A DNA stretch of 64,000 nucleotides, taken from DATCZS01 sp036525795 (GTDB taxonomy: Bacteria > Actinomycetota > Acidimicrobiia > Spongiisociales > ZC4RG35). The stretch spans positions 30,812-94,811 of the forward strand of contig DATCZS010000112.1 of assembly GCA_036525795.1 (NCBI GenBank). The letters run 5' to 3'. Each line of letters begins with the position of its first letter. Within the stretch, counting starts at the first letter, position 1. This document shows, one piece after another, positions 6,998 to 15,882 of the stretch. Below the pieces are notes generated by a model. The model saw only the letters and a program-made list of their open reading frames with translations. It searched no databases and was not told the origin of the DNA. Position numbers and translations under genes: made by a program.

Positions 6998-8322
6998 GCC
7001 CGGAAGCGTACCTCGGCGATCTGGGCGGAGTGGTCTTCATCGCCCTGCCTCGGCAGGTCGGTCAGCCACACCACCCAGCTGCCGCCGGGACGGAGAGGAA
7101 GCTGGTGCGACGCGAATCCCCCCGCAGACCGGGCGCGCACGACGACATCCCAGGTCGCAGGGTCCGGAGTCTCGGAGGTCGACCACGCCACCTGATAGGC
7201 GACCCCCGGGGTGAATCCGCTCAGCTGGATCTGGGTGGGGGACCCGTCGACCCGGAACACGATGCCCACCCCCGGCTTCAGAAGAGAGAGCGGGTCGCGA
7301 TAGGTCTCCGTGCGCCAGAAGGTCGACGAGTCGCCGTCGGTCAGTTCCGGGAGGCGCTGGTCGTTCTCGCCTCCGCCACCGAACGGATCCACCGTCGCCT
7401 CGGCGACGGCGTCGAGAAGGGCGGTGGCGGGGACGGGGCCGACGACCGGCCCGCTCGGCGGGGCTGTGGTGGTCGATGCCACCGAGGATGGGGGAGTCGA
7501 CGCCTGGGTGCTCTCCGGGAGCCGCAGCGCGCTGTCCGCCCCTGCGAGCAGGAGCCGGCCCAGGCCGATCAGTCCGAGGGCGACGAGGACGAGGGCGGCG
7601 GCGAGGATCATGAACCGGCGCGACCATCCACCCGACTCGACCGCGGGAGGGCTGGGGGAGGGGGTGGCGAGCAGTTCTTCGGCCAGGACCCGCGCCGACA
7701 CGGTGCCCGACTGCGCCGCCCGGAGGATCGCGTCCACGGACGGGTGCAGGCCGTCGACGATCTCGGAGGGTCCGGGGCCACCGGCGGGGGCACCGGTGAG
7801 CGCCTCCTCGAGGACCCGGCCGAGCGCCGCCACGTCGTCCGCCGGCGCGACGGATGCGCGGTCGGTCCGTCTTCCGAACGCCCCCAGCTTCGCCGGATGT
7901 GCGATGGCGTAGAAGATCGCCCCGGCATCGATCTTTCCGTGGACCACGCCGTTCTCGTGGAGGCCGGAGAGCGCAGAGGCGAGTCCGGCCGCATTGGGGA
8001 GGAACTCGAAGACATCGATCGTGTCCCTCGACTCGAGGCGGTCGGCGAGGGTCATGCCGCCTCCCCAGTCGGTCACGGCGAATGCCCCGTCGGGGATCTC
8101 GCCTGCGGTGAACACCGATGCCAGATGGGGGTGATTCACCCGGGCCGCCGACCGAACCGCCTCCAGGAACTCGGTGCGGCGCCCGGAACTCGAGTCGGGT
8201 CCGAGCAGGCGGATCAACACCGGGCGGTCGAGCGACTCGTCTGTGCCGAGCCACTCCTCGATGTCGCCGTCGCGGCCGAGGCGGATCTCCAGGCGGTAGC
8301 GATCGGGAATGGGAGGCGGCAT
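6994..8322 (-). CDS. MviN-type pseudokinase with membrane helix and external beta-domain
   Basis: A 442-residue protein: a protein-kinase-like domain (about residues 5-230), one membrane helix near residue 250 (RFMILAAALVLVALGLIGLGRLLLAG), a Ser/Thr/Pro-rich linker and a C-terminal domain (PFGGGGENDQRLPELTDGDSSTFWRTETY onward) like a discoidin/carbohydrate-binding jelly roll. The catalytic motifs are gone: the ATP-binding Lys context is VLIRLL, HRD is replaced by HGK and DFG by AFG. This is the layout of the C-terminal half of mycobacterial MviN (Rv3910), which there is fused to the MurJ-type lipid II flippase; here no flippase part is present. The start ATG at 8322 follows degV by 4 bp. Confidence 0.8.
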   Translation of the reverse strand: MPPPIPDRYRLEIRLGRDGDIEEWLGTDESLDRPVLIRLLGPDSSSGRRTEFLEAVRSAARVNHPHLASVFTAGEIPDGAFAVTDWGGGMTLADRLESRDTIDVFEFLPNAAGLASALSGLHENGVVHGKIDAGAIFYAIAHPAKLGAFGRRTDRASVAPADDVAALGRVLEEALTGAPAGGPGPSEIVDGLHPSVDAILRAAQSGTVSARVLAEELLATPSPSPPAVESGGWSRRFMILAAALVLVALGLIGLGRLLLAGADSALRLPESTQASTPPSSVASTTTAPPSGPVVGPVPATALLDAVAEATVDPFGGGGENDQRLPELTDGDSSTFWRTETYRDPLSLLKPGVGIVFRVDGSPTQIQLSGFTPGVAYQVAWSTSETPDPATWDVVVRARSAGGFASHQLPLRPGGSWVVWLTDLPRQGDEDHSAQIAEVRFRA

Positions 8323-8326
8323 CGCG

Positions 8327-9157
8327 TCACGCCAACCGGTAGGCCACCCCCAGCGTGCCGGGACCGGAGTGGGTTCCGACCACCGGGCCGAGCTGGGAGA
8401 CGATGGGGGTGCGGCCGGGAAGGACACCGGCGATCGATTCAACGAACGGCTCGACGTCGGCGGCGTCTCCGTGGAGGACGGCCACCTCGACGATCCGGTC
8501 GGCGCGATCGCGCACGTGGGCATTGAGGGCGTGCTTGGCCTTGGATCTGGTTCGGACCCTCCCCGCCGCGTTGACCACCCCGTCCTCGACCGCGATCAGC
8601 GGCTTGATGTCGAGCAGCGAGCCGACAAGCGCCTGCGCACCGCCGATCCGCCCTCCCCGCTTCAGGAACTCGAGTGTCTGCAGCGCTGCCAGGACGTGTG
8701 TCCCGTCTGCGGCGTCCACCGCCGCCGCCACGACCGCGGCGAGGTCGCCCCCGGCGGAAGCCGCCCGGGCTGCAGCGAGCACCGGGAGGCCGAGTCCCAT
8801 GGACACCGTCCGCGAGTCGAGGACCTTGATCGGGTATCCGAGCTGTTCGGCCGCGATCACAGCGGATTGGTAGGTCCCTGACAGTTGACCCGAGAGCGTC
8901 AGGGCGACGACGCCTGTGGCCCCGCCTTCGAAGAGGTTCTGGAAGGCCTGGAGGAAGCTACCGGCGCTGGGGGCGGCGGTCTCGGGAAGCTGGTCGGACG
9001 ACCGCAGTTTCCTCCAGAAGTCTCCGGGTCCGAGGTCGCGGCCGTCGACGTACTCGTCTGATCCGAACCGGATCGTGAGAGGGACCACCTCGAGGCCGTA
9101 CTGGTCCACCAGCGCCGGTGGGAGGTCGCACGACGAGTCGGTGACGATGCGAATCAC
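8327..9157 (-). CDS. DegV family fatty-acid-binding protein
   Basis: DegV proteins bind a fatty acid in a deep pocket; in Gram-positive bacteria FakB-type DegV proteins present fatty acids to the kinase FakA. The 276-residue product has the N-terminal IRIVTDSSCDLPPALVDQYGLEVVPLTIRF, the fatty-acid head-group segment (TAAPSAGSFLQAFQNLFEGGATGVVALTLSGQLSGTYQSA) and a C-terminal half ending GTHSGPGTLGVAYR. Start GTG 9157 overlaps the GNAT stop (GTGA). No FakA/DAK-type kinase gene is in the window. Confidence 0.88.
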   Translation of the reverse strand: MIRIVTDSSCDLPPALVDQYGLEVVPLTIRFGSDEYVDGRDLGPGDFWRKLRSSDQLPETAAPSAGSFLQAFQNLFEGGATGVVALTLSGQLSGTYQSAVIAAEQLGYPIKVLDSRTVSMGLGLPVLAAARAASAGGDLAAVVAAAVDAADGTHVLAALQTLEFLKRGGRIGGAQALVGSLLDIKPLIAVEDGVVNAAGRVRTRSKAKHALNAHVRDRADRIVEVAVLHGDAADVEPFVESIAGVLPGRTPIVSQLGPVVGTHSGPGTLGVAYRLA

Positions 9158-9897
9158 GGGTGCGGGTCCTGTGTGGATCGACGGTAGAGGGTGAGCCCGT
9201 TTGGCAGAGAGATGAATCCCTCCGAGCGATACAGGGCGGCGGCTGAGTGGTTGTCCATCTGGGTGTTGAGAAGCATGGTACGGGCTCCTGCGCTCCTGGC
9301 CCACGTCATGGATCGGCGCAGCAGGTCGCGGCCGATGCCCCGACCCTGCCACCTGGGATCGACGGCGATGCGTTGCAGATACGACGTATGGATGGCGACC
9401 CCGATGATGGCGAAGGCCACCTGCTCTGCGTTGTCGCCTTCCGCGACGAGGAGCATGGAGCGCGGGGTGGCGGTCATGGCGTCCTCCAGCCCGACCCGCC
9501 CCATCCGCCAGATGCCGTCGAACGCGTCGCGGTCCAACCGGGCGGCCCGGTGGAGATCCGCAGTCGTTCCCTCCCTGGCCTCCCGTTCTGCCGCGGGCAC
9601 CGGCGCCCCCAGGTCGCGTTCCATCATCGCCAGCCTGCGGTCCGGCGAGAACCCCGCCGCGCGCCACATGCCGGCGGACGTCGCAGGCAGCGGGGGAGAC
9701 CAGACCGCCGGTGCTCCCTCCTCGGCCGCCCAGTGCACGCATCGATCCAGGAACTCGACGCTGCCGCGTTCGACACGCAGCACCACGTCTTCGCTCTCGT
9801 CGTTGAGGCGGCGGCACACGCCCTTCCACCAACCCGAGCGCAGCGCCACCGGCCCCGGCCAGTCGCCCCGGCTGGTGATTCGCTTCCCTGAAGTCAT
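9154..9897 (-). CDS. GNAT family N-acetyltransferase
   Basis: A 247-residue protein with a C-terminal GNAT fold: LQRIAVDPRWQGRGIGRDLLRRSMTWARSAGARTMLLNTQMDNHSAAALYRSEGF shows the acetyl-CoA-binding RGIGR motif and the typical N-x-x-A-x-x-L-Y-x-x-x-G-F end. The N-terminal ~100 residues look like a second, degenerate GNAT-like half. The substrate is unknown; RimI-like ribosomal protein or small-molecule acetylation are both possible. First gene of the minus-strand operon that runs to 3021; its start faces the deacetylase-like gene 32 bp away. Confidence 0.8.
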   Translation of the reverse strand: MTSGKRITSRGDWPGPVALRSGWWKGVCRRLNDESEDVVLRVERGSVEFLDRCVHWAAEEGAPAVWSPPLPATSAGMWRAAGFSPDRRLAMMERDLGAPVPAAEREAREGTTADLHRAARLDRDAFDGIWRMGRVGLEDAMTATPRSMLLVAEGDNAEQVAFAIIGVAIHTSYLQRIAVDPRWQGRGIGRDLLRRSMTWARSAGARTMLLNTQMDNHSAAALYRSEGFISLPNGLTLYRRSTQDPHP

Positions 9898-9929
9898 CGG
9901 TGGGCCGTCACGGGTGGCAAAGTAGCGGG

Positions 9930-10943
9930 GTGGAGCTCGTGTATGTCACCCATCCGTCGTTTGCCCTGCACGACACAGGCTCGTGGCATCCAGAGCGTCC
10001 TGCCCGCCTCGAGGCGGTCGACCGGGGGGTGCGCCTCGCAGGTGTGCCCATCCGCCGGATCGAGGCTCCGGTGGTCGACCGGGCGGTGCTCGAACGGGTC
10101 CACACCCATTCCTACATCGAGGCGATCGAGCGCTTCTGTGCAGAGGGAGGGGGGGCTCTCGACCCCGACACGGTGGCTTCGACCGGCTCGTGGGAGGCGG
10201 CGGTCCGCGCCGCGGGGGCGGGTCCGGCGGCGGTGGAGATCCTGCGGCATTCCCCCGAGGAGACGTCGGCCTTCCTGGCAGTGCGTCCACCCGGCCACCA
10301 CGCCCAGGCGGCGCGTCCGATGGGTTTCTGTCTGTTCAACAACGTGATGGTGACCGCCCGGATGCTGGCGGACGGCGGAACGCGGGTGGCGATCGTCGAC
10401 TGGGACGTGCATCACGGAAACGGCACCCAGGACATGCTCGTCGACGACCCGGCACTGATGTACGTCTCGATCCACCAGCACCCCTTCTATCCACTCACCG
10501 GAGCCGTCGACGAACGCGGGGTCGGTCCCGGCGAAGGGACCGTGATCAATGCGCCGATTCCGGCGGGAACCGGCGGTGACGCGTACCAGGCGCTGTTCGA
10601 CCGGGTGGTCGTCCCTGTGCTCCGCCAGTTCGACCCGGACTGGATCCTGGTGTCTTCGGGATATGACGCCCACGAGGAAGACCCTCTGGCGGAGATCAGG
10701 CTGGTGTCGGCCGACTACAGGATGATGGCCCAGAGACTTCGCTCGGTCGTTCCTCCCAACCGGATCGTCGTCTTTCTCGAAGGGGGCTATCACCTCACCG
10801 CCATCGCCGCCTCGGTGTCGCACACGATCGGAGGCCTGGCGGGTGAGGACGTCGAGTACGCCCCGCGGCTCTCCCCTCCCTCCTCCTGGGCAGTGGTCGA
10901 GCAGGTGGTGGCCGAGACCGGCCGGCGGTGGGACGTCGGCTGA
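9930..10943 (+). CDS. Histone deacetylase / acetoin-utilisation family amidohydrolase
   Basis: A zinc-dependent deacetylase-fold enzyme; bacterial members remove acetyl or similar groups from polyamines (acetylpolyamine amidohydrolase) or other amines. Catalytic parts are present: RPPGHHAQAARPMGFCLFNN (tandem His), VDWDVHHGNGTQDM (Asp and His metal ligands), SSGYDAHEEDPL (second Asp) and LEGGYH. The 337-residue length from GTG 9930 is normal; a start at 9900 would only add non-conserved residues and leave 2 bp to the divergent GNAT gene. The pair of divergent acetyltransferase/deacetylase-type genes may share a promoter. Confidence 0.85.
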   Translation: MELVYVTHPSFALHDTGSWHPERPARLEAVDRGVRLAGVPIRRIEAPVVDRAVLERVHTHSYIEAIERFCAEGGGALDPDTVASTGSWEAAVRAAGAGPAAVEILRHSPEETSAFLAVRPPGHHAQAARPMGFCLFNNVMVTARMLADGGTRVAIVDWDVHHGNGTQDMLVDDPALMYVSIHQHPFYPLTGAVDERGVGPGEGTVINAPIPAGTGGDAYQALFDRVVVPVLRQFDPDWILVSSGYDAHEEDPLAEIRLVSADYRMMAQRLRSVVPPNRIVVFLEGGYHLTAIAASVSHTIGGLAGEDVEYAPRLSPPSSWAVVEQVVAETGRRWDVG

Positions 10944-11022
10944 CGGAATTTCGACCCTCAAGGCGTGCCGTTCCCGTTCCGATAGGTCGTCTCAAGTTCA
11001 ACGACCCCGGGAGTCGCCACAC

Positions 11023-12105
11023 ATGGAAATCTCGCTCGAAGCGCTCCTCAAGCGCGCAGTCGAATCGAACGCCTCCGACATTCACATGAAGGTCGGCTCT
11101 CCTCCCACTATTCGCATCGACGGCGAACTGAGGCGGCTGGCCGACGTGGACGTCCTCAAGCCCGGTGACACCGAGGCGATGGCGCAGTCGATATTCAGCC
11201 AGAAGGCGGCCAATCAGTTCAAGGAGACAGGCGAGGCGGACTTCGCCTACGGCCGACACGACCTCGGGCGGTTCCGGGTGGCGGCGTTCCGCCAGCGGGG
11301 CTCGGTCAGCCTCGTGATGCGCCGGGTGATGCCGGGGGTCCCCCAGTTGGACCGGCTCGGACTCCCTCCCGTCGCACGCAAGATCGCCGGGGAGGAGCGC
11401 GGGTTGGTGCTGGTCACCGGACCGTCGGGGTCGGGCCGCAGCACGACGGTGGCGGCCATCGTCGAGTACATCAATCAGAACCGTCCGGTTTCGATCATGA
11501 CGGCGGAGGATCCGATCGAGGTGCTCTTCCCGGACAAGATGGCGGTGGTGGCCCAGCGCGAGGTCGGCGTCGACACTCCCTCCTACGCGGACGCAATCCG
11601 CAAGGCCATGCGCCAGGACGCAGACGTCATCATGGTGTCCGAGATCAGCGACGCCGAGACCGCCATGGCGGCGGTGGCGGCGGCGGAGACGGGGCATCTG
11701 GTGGTGGCGGCGATGCACACCGGAGACCCGGTGTCCACCATCGATCGGCTGATCGGGTTGTTCCCCCGGCCCTTGCAGGAGACCGCCCGGCTTCAGGTCT
11801 CCCACCTCATGCGCGGAGTGATCTCCCAGCGGCTCGTCGAGACCACCGAGGCGACCGGCCGGGTGCTGGCCACCGAGATCCTGACCGGAAACGCCAAGGT
11901 TCAGGAGTTGATCGCAAGCGATGCTCCTCGGGAGGCGCTCCTCGACGTGATCAAGGAGAGCGAGTTCTTCGGAATGCAGTCATTCGACCAGGCGCTGCTC
12001 GGGCTCGTGAAGCAGAAGCGCGTGTCCGTGTCGGGGGCGCTGGCCTTCGTTCGCAACACCCACGAGTTCCGGGCTCGCGCCTTGGAGGCGGGCGTCGACG
12101 TGTGA
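11023..12105 (+). CDS. PilT-like secretion ATPase with altered Walker motifs
   Basis: A 360-residue member of the type II/IV secretion ATPase family, closest in layout to PilT, the pilus retraction motor: N-terminal PAS-like domain (VESNASDIHMKVGSPPTIRIDGELRRL), P-loop at about residue 130, Asp-box region and C-terminal helices. Two core motifs are changed: Walker A reads GPSGSGRSTT, with Arg for the catalytic Lys, and the Walker B segment reads ADVIMVSEISDAETA instead of DVILVGEMRDxETI. The His box AAMHTGDPVSTIDRLIGLFP is kept. No pilin, PilB or PilC genes lie nearby, so it is an orphan here. It may be a low-activity or regulatory paralogue. Confidence 0.8.
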   Translation: MEISLEALLKRAVESNASDIHMKVGSPPTIRIDGELRRLADVDVLKPGDTEAMAQSIFSQKAANQFKETGEADFAYGRHDLGRFRVAAFRQRGSVSLVMRRVMPGVPQLDRLGLPPVARKIAGEERGLVLVTGPSGSGRSTTVAAIVEYINQNRPVSIMTAEDPIEVLFPDKMAVVAQREVGVDTPSYADAIRKAMRQDADVIMVSEISDAETAMAAVAAAETGHLVVAAMHTGDPVSTIDRLIGLFPRPLQETARLQVSHLMRGVISQRLVETTEATGRVLATEILTGNAKVQELIASDAPREALLDVIKESEFFGMQSFDQALLGLVKQKRVSVSGALAFVRNTHEFRARALEAGVDV

Positions 12106-12163
12106 CATCCCACCACGCCGATCCTTCCGGGTTCGGCGGCACCGGTCACTACTGTCGACCGCG

Positions 12164-13633
12164 ATGATTCCCGAACGTCTGCGCTGGCTGTTCGACGGCG
12201 GCAGCGTCGCATCCCAACTCGGCGCGTTGTTCGACGGCACCGGCCACAGCCTCTACCTGGTGGGCGGGTCCGTCCGCGATGCCCTGCTCGGCCGTTCTCA
12301 CGACGATCTCGACTTCACCACCGATGCGCGTCCCGATCGCATCCGCGAGATCGTGGCCGATTGGGCCGACTCGGTCTACACCGTCGGTGAGGCGTTCGGG
12401 ACGATCGGAGTCCGCAAGGGTTCCGACCTCTTCGAGATCACCACGTTTCGTTCTGATGTGTATCGCGAGGAGAGTCGCAAGCCTCAGGTGACCTTCTCGG
12501 ACTCGATCGAGGAGGATCTGCGCAGGCGCGACTTCACGATCAACGCGGTGGCGATCGCCCTGCCGGGTGCCGAGACGATCGATCCGTACGGGGGTCTCCT
12601 CGACATGGCCAACGCCGTGCTTCGCACGCCTGCCGATCCGCACCTGTCCTTCTCAGACGACCCTCTCCGGATGCTCCGGCTGTTTCGGTTCCAGGCCACC
12701 CTCGGCTTCGAACCGGATCCGGCGGCGGTGGCCGCGGTGGGGGAGATGTCCGATCGGCTCTCGATCGTCTCGGCAGAGCGCATCCGCGACGAGTTCTCGA
12801 AACTCGTCACGGCTCCCGATCCGGGCCCGGCCCTCGCCGCGCTGGTCGAAGCCGGTCTCAGCGACCAGTTCCTGCCCGAGTTGTCCCGGCTCGCCATGGA
12901 ACAAGACCCGGTTCATCGCCACAAGGACGTCCTCGCCCACACGATCGCCGTGATGCAGAAGGCCAGCCCCAGCCTCCGGCTCCGCCTGGCGGCGCTCCTC
13001 CACGACGTCGGCAAGCCGGACACCCGGGAGTTCGGACCGAAAGGCGTGAGCTTCCATCACCACGAGGTGGTGGGAGCCCGCATGGCGCGCGACCGGCTGC
13101 GGGCGTTGCGCTATCCGAAAGACGTGGTGCGCGACGTTCAGCAACTGGTGTTCCTGCACCTGCGACCCCACACGCTCAAGATGGGCTGGACCGATTCCGC
13201 CGTGCGCCGCTACGTGCGCGATGCCGGCGATCTGCTGGCGGATCTGAACGAACTGGTGCGCTGTGACGTCACCACTGCCAATGAGCGCCGGGCGGTGACC
13301 ATCCAGAGGAGGATCGACGAACTCGAGGTCCGCATCGACGAGCTGGCCCGTCAGGAGGAGATCGAGCGCCTGCGCCCGCCGATCGACGGCAACGAGGTCA
13401 TGACCTATCTCGGCATCCCGCCCGGGCCGATGATCGGCCGGGTGATGCACCTCCTCCTCGAGCGCCGCATCGACGAGGGGCCCTTCTCCCCCGCCGAGGC
13501 GTACGACATGGTCCGCGTCTGGGCCATCGGGCAGGGTCTCGACGACCCCGGCCCGGCTCCGGTGGGGAGCGATCGGGATCCGGCGGGGAGCGAGGCGGAT
13601 GAGGACCGACGAGGGGTACCGCCGGGCGAGTGA
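12164..13633 (+). CDS. CCA tRNA nucleotidyltransferase with HD domain
   Basis: Adds or repairs the 3' CCA end of tRNA. The 489-residue product has the nucleotidyltransferase signature YLVGGSVRDALLGRSHDDLDFTTDA (GS and DxD), the RRDFTINAVA motif, the SFSDDPLRMLRLFRFQATLGF segment, then an HD phosphohydrolase domain (LAALLHDVGKP, HHHEVVGA). This is the pcnA/cca arrangement of actinobacteria; in mycobacteria the homologue lies near the same origin-proximal block. The last ~35 residues are Asp/Gly/Pro-rich and not conserved. Confidence 0.92.
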   Translation: MIPERLRWLFDGGSVASQLGALFDGTGHSLYLVGGSVRDALLGRSHDDLDFTTDARPDRIREIVADWADSVYTVGEAFGTIGVRKGSDLFEITTFRSDVYREESRKPQVTFSDSIEEDLRRRDFTINAVAIALPGAETIDPYGGLLDMANAVLRTPADPHLSFSDDPLRMLRLFRFQATLGFEPDPAAVAAVGEMSDRLSIVSAERIRDEFSKLVTAPDPGPALAALVEAGLSDQFLPELSRLAMEQDPVHRHKDVLAHTIAVMQKASPSLRLRLAALLHDVGKPDTREFGPKGVSFHHHEVVGARMARDRLRALRYPKDVVRDVQQLVFLHLRPHTLKMGWTDSAVRRYVRDAGDLLADLNELVRCDVTTANERRAVTIQRRIDELEVRIDELARQEEIERLRPPIDGNEVMTYLGIPPGPMIGRVMHLLLERRIDEGPFSPAEAYDMVRVWAIGQGLDDPGPAPVGSDRDPAGSEADEDRRGVPPGE

Positions 13634-13651
13634 CGGCGGCCACCGGTTGAT

Positions 13652-13674
13652 CGCTATGCGCATATGCGTATACT
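13652..13674 (+). promoter_or_regulatory. ARG box and -10 element before argC
   Basis: TATGCGCATATGCGTATA (13655-13672) is an 18-bp element with 16 of 18 positions palindromic, the form expected for an ArgR operator. It is repeated with one difference in a 28-bp core at 20229-20256 before argR. The 3' end merges with a TATACT -10 hexamer (13669-13674), so bound ArgR would block the promoter. The argC ATG starts 11 bp after the -10, which suggests a leaderless mRNA. Confidence 0.8.
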
Positions 13675-13684
13675 GCCGGCACTC

Positions 13685-14722
13685 ATGACAGTCCGTCTCT
13701 CTGCCGCGGTACTCGGGGCGTCGGGTTATGCCGGCGGCGAGGTCGTGCGTCTTCTCGACGACCACCCGGTGTTCGATGTCGTCCACCTGGGAGCCCACAG
13801 TCTCTCCGGGAGGCGGCTGGGCGAGGTGCATCCCCACCTCGCCGGCGGGGACCGGGTGCTGAGCTCACAGGAGCCGGACGCCGTCCCCGAGGTGGATGTG
13901 GTGTTCCTCGCACTCCCTCATGGCGCCTCGTGGGAGATCGGCCACGCACTCGCCGAGCGGGGGTGCACCGTCGTCGACCTCGGAAGCGACTACCGCCTGG
14001 ACACCGACGCCCGCTACCGGGATGCGTACGGCTCTGCCCATCCGCTCCCCGACCAGCTCGGATCGTGGCGCTATGGACTGCCGGAGCTCTTCGACCTCGC
14101 GGGGGCCGATCGGATCGCCGCCCCCGGGTGCTATCCGACCGCCGTGGTGCTCTGTTTCGCCCCGCTGCTGGCGGCCGGGTTGGTGCAGGAGGGAGCGGTG
14201 GTGGTGGCCGACTGTCTGTCCGGCGTCTCGGGTGCGGGGCGGGGAGTGAAGGAGTCGCTGCTCTTCGGCGCCATCGACGAGGGAGTTCAGGCATACAAGG
14301 TCACCGAGCACCGGCACCGGCCCGAGATCGAAATGGCGCTCGGAGCCGCCAGCGGGAGGGAGCCGAAGGTGGTCTTCACGCCGCATCTCGTTCCGATGCT
14401 GCGCGGTGAACTGGCGACCGTCACCGCCCCCCTCGCCCGGCTCGACCTCGACGCCAGGGACGCCAGGGGGATCCTCGCCGACGCGTACGCCGGGAGACCG
14501 TTCGTCGAGATCATCGACACCCCCCCTCAGACCCGATGGGCGGTGTCGTCCAACCGGGCCTTCCTGACCGCATTCGTCGATCACCACGCCGGCGTGATCA
14601 TCGCCCAGGGAGCCATCGACAACCTCGTGAAGGGGGCGGCCGGACAGGCCGTGCAGGCGGCCAACATCGCGTTCGGACTTCCCGAGGAGACCGGGTTGCC
14701 GCTGGCGGGGTGGATGCCGTGA
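13685..14722 (+). CDS. argC: N-acetyl-gamma-glutamyl-phosphate reductase
   Basis: NADPH-dependent third step of arginine synthesis. The 345-residue product has the nucleotide-binding GASGYAGGEVVRLL at residues 10-23, the catalytic Cys in APGCYPTA and the HxxR-type segment TEHRHRPEIE. The start at 13685 lies 12 bp after the ARG box; an upstream ATG inside the box is unlikely. It heads argC-J-B-D, each overlapping the next by 4 nt. Confidence 0.95.
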   Translation: MTVRLSAAVLGASGYAGGEVVRLLDDHPVFDVVHLGAHSLSGRRLGEVHPHLAGGDRVLSSQEPDAVPEVDVVFLALPHGASWEIGHALAERGCTVVDLGSDYRLDTDARYRDAYGSAHPLPDQLGSWRYGLPELFDLAGADRIAAPGCYPTAVVLCFAPLLAAGLVQEGAVVVADCLSGVSGAGRGVKESLLFGAIDEGVQAYKVTEHRHRPEIEMALGAASGREPKVVFTPHLVPMLRGELATVTAPLARLDLDARDARGILADAYAGRPFVEIIDTPPQTRWAVSSNRAFLTAFVDHHAGVIIAQGAIDNLVKGAAGQAVQAANIAFGLPEETGLPLAGWMP

Positions 14723-15882
14723 TCGGGGGAGTGACTGCTCCGGCCGGATTCTCCGCCAATGCCCTGCCGGCGGGCATCAAGAGTTCGGGTGATCTCGACC
14801 TGATGGCGCTCGTGGCCGACGAGACGGTGCCCGCGGCGGCGGTGTTCACCACCTCGCGAACGGCGGCCGCCCCTGTGCTCCTCAGCAGGGACAGGATCGC
14901 CGGCGGGCGGACGCGGGGGGTGATCGTCAACTCCGGCATCGCCAATGCGTCCACCGGACGCCGCGGCATGGAGGACGCCGAGTCCATGGCGGCCGCCCTC
15001 GCCCGCGAGGTCGGTGTCCCCGAGCGCGAGATCCTCGTGTGCTCGACGGGCACGATCGGCAACCGGCTTCCCATCTCGGACGTGGTCGACGCCGTGCCGG
15101 GGTTGGTGTCTGGGTTGGGCCGTACGCCGGACCACGCCTACGCCGCAGCCCGGGGGATCATGACCTCCGACTCGGTCCCCAAGCAGTTCTCCGCCGAGGT
15201 CGGCGGGTACACGATCGGGGGGATGGCGAAGGGAGCGGGGATGGTGCGCCCCGACCTGGCCACCATGCTGGCCTTTCTGACGACCGACGCGGTCGTGTCC
15301 CCCGACGTCGCAGCCGGGGCGCTGCGCAGAGCGGCCGATGTCACCTTCAACGCCTTGAACATCGATGGCTGTCAGTCCACCAACGACACGGTGCTGCTGA
15401 TGTGTTCGGGTCTGTCGGGGGTCGAGCCGGATCCCGCATCCTTCGCAGACGCGCTGGGGGCGGCGTGCGGGGACCTGGCCGCCCAGATGGCCAGGGACGC
15501 CGAGGGTGCCTCCCGCGTGGTGATCCTCGACGTCTCGGGCGCCCCGGACGAAGCCACCGCCCGCCGGCTGGGAATGGCGATCGCCGACTCGGCGCTGGTC
15601 AGGTCCTCGTTCTACGGGGCGGATCCGAACTGGGGAAGGCTGGTGGCGGCGATGGGAACGGCGGGCGTCGAGATCGACGGAGACGCCATCGAGATCGCCT
15701 ACGACGGCACCGTCATCGCGTCTCGGGGGGTGGCCGTGCCGGTGGACGAGGACGCCCTCAGTTCCCGGATGACGGGGGACTTCACGATCGGGATCACGGT
15801 TGGATCAGGTCCCGGCCGGGCCGCAGTGACCACCACCGATCTCACCCCCGAGTACGTTCGCTTCAACGGAGAACGCTCATGA
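14719..15882 (+). CDS. argJ: Bifunctional glutamate N-acetyltransferase / ornithine acetyltransferase
   Basis: ArgJ moves the acetyl group from N-acetylornithine to glutamate, making a cyclic pathway; some members also use acetyl-CoA. The 387-residue precursor cleaves itself at a conserved Thr: the site is seen as KGAGMVRPDLATML, with Thr as new N-terminal nucleophile. VVNSG-like (VIVNSGIANASTG) and CSTGTIGNRLP oxyanion segments are present. GTG start overlaps the argC stop (GTGA). No argA or argE is seen nearby, in keeping with a cyclic route. Confidence 0.95.
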   Translation: MIGGVTAPAGFSANALPAGIKSSGDLDLMALVADETVPAAAVFTTSRTAAAPVLLSRDRIAGGRTRGVIVNSGIANASTGRRGMEDAESMAAALAREVGVPEREILVCSTGTIGNRLPISDVVDAVPGLVSGLGRTPDHAYAAARGIMTSDSVPKQFSAEVGGYTIGGMAKGAGMVRPDLATMLAFLTTDAVVSPDVAAGALRRAADVTFNALNIDGCQSTNDTVLLMCSGLSGVEPDPASFADALGAACGDLAAQMARDAEGASRVVILDVSGAPDEATARRLGMAIADSALVRSSFYGADPNWGRLVAAMGTAGVEIDGDAIEIAYDGTVIASRGVAVPVDEDALSSRMTGDFTIGITVGSGPGRAAVTTTDLTPEYVRFNGERS

